Shown here: positions 7,627 through 11,344 of the stretch, piece by piece
How positions within the stretch are numbered: position 1 is the stretch's first letter
How the letters are laid out: each line of letters opens with the position of its first letter
Origin: Berkiella sp964502705
Lineage (GTDB): Bacteria > Pseudomonadota > Gammaproteobacteria > Berkiellales > Berkiellaceae
Length of the DNA stretch: 11,344 nt
Assembly: GCA_964502705.1 (NCBI GenBank)
Contig: CAZCXZ010000110.1
Coordinates: 1-11,344, forward strand
Reading direction: 5' to 3'
Made by a program: the position numbers and the translations under genes
The notes under the pieces: generated by a model
The model's input: the letters and a program-made list of their open reading frames with translations, nothing else
What the model was told of the DNA's origin: nothing
Database searches by the model: none

Positions 7627-8673
7627 TTATTCGGTTGTTAACAAGCCGACACGTTTGTCGTCTTGCATTTCAAGCGCTTTACCGCCCCCACGTGCAACAC
7701 AAGTTAGGGGGTCTTCAGCGACAGCAACCGGTAGCCCAATTTCTTCCATGAGTAAACGATCGAGATGCTTCAATAATGCACCGCCGCCTGTTAATACCAG
7801 TCCGCGTTCAGCAATATCGCCTGATAATTCAGGAGGAGCTTGCTCTAATGCAACACGTACTGCGCCAACAACGGCTGATAAAGGTTCTTGGAGTGCTTCT
7901 AAAATTTCGTTGCTGTTTAAAGTGAAGCCCCTGGGCACGCCTTCTGCCACATTACGGCCACGCACTTCAATTTCTAGTACTTCGCTGGCAGGGTATGCGG
8001 TACCAATTTCTTGTTTGATACGCTCAGCGGTCGTTTCTCCAATTAGGCAGCCATAATTGCGACGAACATAGTTAATAATTGCTTCATCAAAGCGATCACC
8101 ACCAATGCGAACGGATGCGGAATAAACGATACCGTTTAGAGAAATAATGGCCACTTCTGTCGTGCCGCCACCAATATCGACAACCATAGAACCGGTTGCT
8201 TCATGAACCGGTAAACCTGCACCTAATGCTGCAGCCATCGGTTCTTCAATTAAATAAACTTCTCGTGCGCCTGCGCCGAGTGCGGATTCACGGATAGCGC
8301 GTCTTTCCACTTGCGTTGAACCACAAGGTACACAAACCAAAACTCTTGGGCTGGGTCGTAGCAAACGTGAAGGAAGAATTTTATGAATAAAGTGCTGTAA
8401 CATCACTTCGGTCATATGAAAGTCAGCAATGACACCTTCTTTCAATGGGCGAACAGCGGTCATGTTTTCAGGGGTACGACCCAACATGCGCTTGGCTTCA
8501 ATGCCGACAGCCGCAACTTGCTTTTGGGCATTTGGCCCACGCTCTTGGCGAATAGCAACCACGGATGGTTCGTTTAAGACAATCCCTTGGCCCCTGACAT
8601 AGATAAGCGTATTTGCTGTTCCGAGATCGATAGAGATATCACTTGAGAAAAGCCCACGAATTGATTTAAGCAT
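7627..8673 (-). CDS. mreB: Rod shape-determining protein MreB (bacterial actin)
   Basis: MreB is the actin-like ATPase that organises lateral wall synthesis on the inner face of the cytoplasmic membrane. With 348 residues it matches E. coli MreB (347). Visible actin-fold motifs are phosphate-1 IDLGTANTLIY (residues 15-25), the PSPRVLVCVPCGSTQVERRA segment (107-126), LIEEPMAAALGAG (141-153), phosphate-2 DIGGGTTEVA (166-175) and the adenosine motif VLTGGGALLKHLD. The N-terminal MLKSIRGLFS resembles the amphipathic membrane-binding helix of gammaproteobacterial MreB. The start ATG 8673 is preceded by AGGA about 10 nt upstream. It is the first gene of the mreBCD-rng-yhdP-nitrilase cluster and has its own promoter upstream. 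Confidence 0.98.
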   Translation of the reverse strand: MLKSIRGLFSSDISIDLGTANTLIYVRGQGIVLNEPSVVAIRQERGPNAQKQVAAVGIEAKRMLGRTPENMTAVRPLKEGVIADFHMTEVMLQHFIHKILPSRLLRPSPRVLVCVPCGSTQVERRAIRESALGAGAREVYLIEEPMAAALGAGLPVHEATGSMVVDIGGGTTEVAIISLNGIVYSASVRIGGDRFDEAIINYVRRNYGCLIGETTAERIKQEIGTAYPASEVLEIEVRGRNVAEGVPRGFTLNSNEILEALQEPLSAVVGAVRVALEQAPPELSGDIAERGLVLTGGGALLKHLDRLLMEEIGLPVAVAEDPLTCVARGGGKALEMQDDKRVGLLTTE

Positions 8674-8704
8674 CGGTATATGTTCCTAGCAGCCACTAAC
8701 ATTA

Positions 8705-8733
8705 GTTATAACAACGTCTACCATTTTGGGCAA
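8705..8733 (-). promoter_or_regulatory. Probable sigma70-type promoter of mreB
   Basis: On the minus strand TTGCCC (8733-8728) is followed by exactly 17 nt and then TATAAC (8710-8705). Transcription would start near 8698, giving a leader of about 25 nt before the mreB ATG. The fit to consensus is 4/6 for the -35 and 5/6 for the -10, with ideal spacing. Confidence 0.6.
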
Positions 8734-8809
8734 GGCAATGTTCCCCTAAAAATAAATCAATTTGACTCAACGGGTTTTCGTAAAGCCATGGTATATTAGC
8801 GGCCTTGCC
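8729..8809. repeat. 8-bp inverted repeat spanning the mreB/gatC divergent promoters
   Basis: GGCAAGGC (8729-8736) and its reverse complement GCCTTGCC (8802-8809) are separated by 65 nt. The first overlaps the mreB -35 and the second lies at the expected gatC transcription start. ATTTTG sits next to both arms (8723-8728 and 8811-8816). A shared operator is possible, but an 8-bp match may be chance. Confidence 0.4.
8789..8797 (+). promoter_or_regulatory. Possible extended -10 promoter of gatCAB
   Basis: TGGTATATT reads as an extended -10 (TGn plus TATATT at 8792-8797). No good -35 exists at 16-18 nt; the nearby TTGACT (8762-8767) is 24 nt away, too far for a normal spacer. The sequence after the box (AGCGGCC) is a GC-rich discriminator, a feature associated with stringent control of translation genes; regulation here is inferred. 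The leader to gatC would be about 60 nt. Confidence 0.45.
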
Positions 8810-8865
8810 TATTTTGAACCTATTAGTAGTTTGACTTAATATTCAATCAGAATAAGGGAGTCATT

Positions 8866-9162
8866 ATGCCTTTAGAACGACACGAAGTCGAAAAAATTGC
8901 TCACTTAGCCCGTCTTACCTTGGATGAGGAGCAAATTCCTTTTTATGCTAGTAATCTCTCAAAGATTCTAGATTTAGTTGCCCATATCAATGAAGCACAA
9001 ACGGACAATATTGTGCCCATGGCTCATCCGTTGGAACAATTAACCCAACGTATGCGACCCGATGAAGTCACTGAAGTTGATGAACGAGAACGTTTTCTCG
9101 CCATTGCACCTGCCACCGAGGCTGGACTTTATCTTGTGCCCAAAGTAATTGATGCCGAATAA
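8866..9162 (+). CDS. gatC: Asp-tRNA(Asn)/Glu-tRNA(Gln) amidotransferase subunit C
   Basis: GatC is the small stabilising subunit that wraps around GatA and GatB in the tRNA-dependent amidotransferase. The 98 residues match the usual length of about 95-100. Family signatures are the N-terminal VEKIAHLARLTLDEEQ (about residues 8-23), the central MAHPLEQLTQRMRPDEV (51-67) and the C-terminal FLAIAPATEAGLYLVPKVID. The start ATG 8866 has GGGAG 5 nt upstream. It leads the gatCAB operon, 15 nt ahead of gatA, and is transcribed divergently from mreB, an arrangement known in Pseudomonas-like gammaproteobacteria. Confidence 0.96.
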   Translation: MPLERHEVEKIAHLARLTLDEEQIPFYASNLSKILDLVAHINEAQTDNIVPMAHPLEQLTQRMRPDEVTEVDERERFLAIAPATEAGLYLVPKVIDAE

Positions 9163-9177
9163 TAACAGGTAGGATGT

Positions 9178-10632
9178 ATGCACAACCTCACTATTGCAAA
9201 GCTAAGTGAAGAACTTAACAAAAAAACTTTCTCAAGTGTTGAACTTACTCAACATTTTTTAAAGCGGATTGCCAGTTATGATAAAACCCTCAACAGTTTT
9301 ATCACGGTCACAGAAGAAACCGCACTTCAACAAGCCAAAGCAGCCGATGCTTTAAGAGCAGCTGGTAAAGCCGGACGTTTAACCGGCATTCCCGTTGCGC
9401 AAAAAGATATTTTTTGCACGCAAGGGATCAAAACCACCTGCGGTTCTAAAATGCTGGATAATTTCATTGCGCCTTACACAGCAACTGTTGTTAATAATAT
9501 GGCAGCAGCAGGTTGTGTCATGTTAGGCAAAACCAACATGGATGAGTTTGCAATGGGCTCGTCTAACGAAACCAGTTATTACGGTCCTGTGCGCAATCCT
9601 TGGAACACAGAAACGGTTCCGGGTGGTTCTTCGGGTGGCTCATCTGCTGTCGTGGCAGCACGCTTAGCACCTGGCTCAACCGGCACCGACACCGGTGGCT
9701 CCATTCGCCAACCTGCAGCGCTTTGCGGTATTAGCGGGTTAAAACCGACTTATGGTCGTATTTCACGTTACGGGATGATCGCGTTTGCATCCAGTCTTGA
9801 TCAGGCTGGCCCATTTGCACAAACCGCGGAAGATCTTGCCATCATGTTAAATAGCATGGCAGGTTTCGACGTTCGTGATTCCACCAGTGTTGATGTTCCT
9901 GTGCCAGATTACACTGCACATTTAAATGATTCCTTGCAAGGTAAAAAAATTGGCTTACCTAAAGAATATTTCGAGCAAGGCTTAGACAAAAACGTTGAAG
10001 CGCGTGTACAAGATGCGATTAAGGTGTTCGAAAAACTGGGCGCAAAAATCGTTCCTGTTTCATTGCCATCTAGCCCGTTATCGATTGCTGTGTACTACGT
10101 CGTGGCATCTGCAGAATGTTCATCTAATTTATCGCGCTTTGATGGCGTACGTTATGGCTACCGTTGCGAAAATCCTAAAGATCTTGAAGATCTTTACAAG
10201 CGTTCTCGTAGCGAAGGCTTCGGTGATGAAGTGAAACGCCGCATCATGGTAGGGACTTATGCCTTATCATCGGGTTATTACGATGCCTATTATTTGAAAG
10301 CACAAAAAGTGCGTAAATTAATCAGTAACGATTTTAAAAGCGCATTTGAAAAAGTCGATTTCTTATTGGGGCCGACTTCCCCAACGCCAGCTTTTAAGAT
10401 TGGCGAAAGAATGTCTGATCCAGTGAGTATGTATCTCTCCGACATTTATACCATTGCAACCAACTTAGCGGGATTGCCAGGACTAAGTATTCCTTTTGGT
10501 TTTGTCAATGATTTGCCGGTTGGTATTCAGTTAATGGGTAAACAGTTTGATGAAAGCACAATATTGAATGCAGCGCATCTTTACCAACAAGAAACGAATT
10601 GGCACCAAATGGCACCCAAAGAATTTGCCTAA
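9178..10632 (+). CDS. gatA: Asp-tRNA(Asn)/Glu-tRNA(Gln) amidotransferase subunit A
   Basis: GatA is the amidase subunit. It releases ammonia from glutamine (or asparagine), which is channelled to GatB to convert misacylated Glu-tRNA(Gln) and/or Asp-tRNA(Asn). The 484 residues are of normal length. The amidase-signature Ser-cisSer-Lys triad is intact: K76 in VAQKDIF, S151 in PGGSSGGSSA and S175 in GTDTGGSIRQPA, with the same spacing as K79, S154 and S178 of Staphylococcus aureus GatA. The conserved LYKRSRSEGFGDEVKRRIMVGTYALSSGYYDAYY region (key residues Y337 to Y371, approximate) and the LGPTSPTPAF motif are also present. The start ATG 9178 follows AGGT at 7 nt; an ATG at 9174 is out of frame. 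gatB begins 17 nt after the stop. Confidence 0.98.
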   Translation: MHNLTIAKLSEELNKKTFSSVELTQHFLKRIASYDKTLNSFITVTEETALQQAKAADALRAAGKAGRLTGIPVAQKDIFCTQGIKTTCGSKMLDNFIAPYTATVVNNMAAAGCVMLGKTNMDEFAMGSSNETSYYGPVRNPWNTETVPGGSSGGSSAVVAARLAPGSTGTDTGGSIRQPAALCGISGLKPTYGRISRYGMIAFASSLDQAGPFAQTAEDLAIMLNSMAGFDVRDSTSVDVPVPDYTAHLNDSLQGKKIGLPKEYFEQGLDKNVEARVQDAIKVFEKLGAKIVPVSLPSSPLSIAVYYVVASAECSSNLSRFDGVRYGYRCENPKDLEDLYKRSRSEGFGDEVKRRIMVGTYALSSGYYDAYYLKAQKVRKLISNDFKSAFEKVDFLLGPTSPTPAFKIGERMSDPVSMYLSDIYTIATNLAGLPGLSIPFGFVNDLPVGIQLMGKQFDESTILNAAHLYQQETNWHQMAPKEFA

Positions 10633-10649
10633 GTGCAAGGAGATAAAAT

Positions 10650-11344
10650 ATGCAATGGGAAGTCGTTATTGGACTTGAAGTCCACGCCCAACTTAAAACC
10701 AAATCTAAAATATTTTCAGGCGCAGCTACTGCTTATGGCGCCTCCCCTAATACCCAAGCATGCGCAGTCGACTTAGGCATGCCGGGTGTATTGCCTGTAT
10801 TAAATCAAGAAGCGGTACGCATGGCGGTACGTTTTGGCTTAGCAACCCATTGCCAAATCGCTAAGCGTTCAGTGTTTGCGCGTAAAAATTATTTTTATCC
10901 CGATTTACCCAAAGGTTACCAAATTAGCCAATTTGAATTGCCTATTGTTCACCAAGGACATTTAGATATTGAAATCAATGGCGAAACCAAACGGATTGGG
11001 ATCACAAGAGCACATTTAGAAGAAGATGCGGGTAAGTCATTACACGAAGAATTTTATGGTTTATCAGGTATCGACTTAAACCGGGCTGGCACACCTCTTT
11101 TAGAAATTGTGTCAGAGCCTGATTTGCGTTCGGCTGAGGAAGCGGTCGCTTATTTAAAAATATTACATGCTCTGGTTGTCGAATTAGATATCTGTGACGG
11201 CAACATGCAAGAAGGTTCTTTTAGATGTGACGCGAACGTTTCTATTCGACCTAAAGGCCAAAAAGAATTTGGCACCCGAACGGAAACCAAAAACATTAAT
11301 TCTTTCAGATATGTCGAACAAGCTATCAGCTGTGAAATTGAGCG
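10650..11344 (+). CDS. gatB: Asp-tRNA(Asn)/Glu-tRNA(Gln) amidotransferase subunit B, C-terminus cut by window edge
   Basis: GatB binds the misacylated tRNA and phosphorylates its side-chain carboxylate with ATP before amidation. The first 231 of about 480 residues are present and open to the window end. The kinase-like catalytic cradle is visible: E10 and H12 in IGLEVHAQL, YPDLPKGYQISQ (residues 83-94), E124/E125 in THE-region RAHLEEDAGKS, LNRAGTPLLEIVSEPD (143-158) and GNMQEGSFRCDANVS (184-198). The family's E125 and E10/H12 metal ligands are conserved. The C-terminal helical and YqeY-like tail domains lie outside the window. The start ATG 10650 follows AAGGAGA at good spacing, 17 nt after gatA, so it is the third gene of the gatCAB operon. 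Confidence 0.97.
   Translation, partial: MQWEVVIGLEVHAQLKTKSKIFSGAATAYGASPNTQACAVDLGMPGVLPVLNQEAVRMAVRFGLATHCQIAKRSVFARKNYFYPDLPKGYQISQFELPIVHQGHLDIEINGETKRIGITRAHLEEDAGKSLHEEFYGLSGIDLNRAGTPLLEIVSEPDLRSAEEAVAYLKILHALVVELDICDGNMQEGSFRCDANVSIRPKGQKEFGTRTETKNINSFRYVEQAISCEIE

Noticed and set aside
7655..8056. 133-codon plus-strand open frame opposite mreB
   Set aside because: Antisense shadow of the conserved mreB frame with no recognisable protein features or ribosome binding site.
8830..8836. Second TTTGACT, resembling a -35, upstream of gatC (also at 8761-8767)
   Set aside because: No -10-like hexamer lies 16-18 nt downstream; that position is the Shine-Dalgarno region of gatC.
10176..10196. 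21-nt near-palindrome (10-nt arms around one base) in gatA, containing AAGATCTT twice
   Set aside because: It encodes KDLEDLY, a stretch that resembles conserved GatA sequence in other bacteria. Repetition of Lys/Glu-Asp-Leu codons explains the symmetry, and the 1-nt centre makes a poor hairpin.

Overview
This is a conserved housekeeping locus from a moderately AT-rich gammaproteobacterium. The proteins read most like those of Pseudomonas, Legionella or Coxiella relatives. The gene order (divergent gatCAB and mreBCD, followed by rng, yhdP and a nitrilase-family gene) is a known gammaproteobacterial arrangement. Placement in or near Legionellales is inferred from base composition and protein flavour, not demonstrated. 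Two 10-N runs mark this as a draft assembly.

Minus strand (8673 down to 1): six genes in one direction, tightly packed and probably one transcription unit led by a promoter upstream of mreB. mreB, mreC and mreD encode the rod-shape elongasome core. rng encodes ribonuclease G (mreD stop to rng start, 68 bp). yhdP encodes an AsmA-like envelope lipid-transport protein and overlaps rng by 4 bp. The last gene is a nitrilase-superfamily amidase, cut by the window edge. The maf gene often found between mreD and rng is absent.

Plus strand (8866 to 11344): gatC, gatA and the first 231 codons of gatB, the tRNA-dependent amidotransferase operon. The 192-bp divergent region between mreB and gatC holds a good sigma70-type promoter for mreB, a plausible extended -10 promoter for gatC and an 8-bp inverted repeat touching both.

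No mobile element, CRISPR array, tRNA, rRNA or novel multi-gene system is visible. The points worth checking are: mreC appears to start at an AUU codon, because the first ATG would cut its membrane helix in half; yhdP contains a perfect 15-bp inverted repeat with a 3-nt loop filling exactly eleven codons; and both N runs are too short for the sequence they replace, which artificially splits rng at its catalytic segment and shortens mreD.
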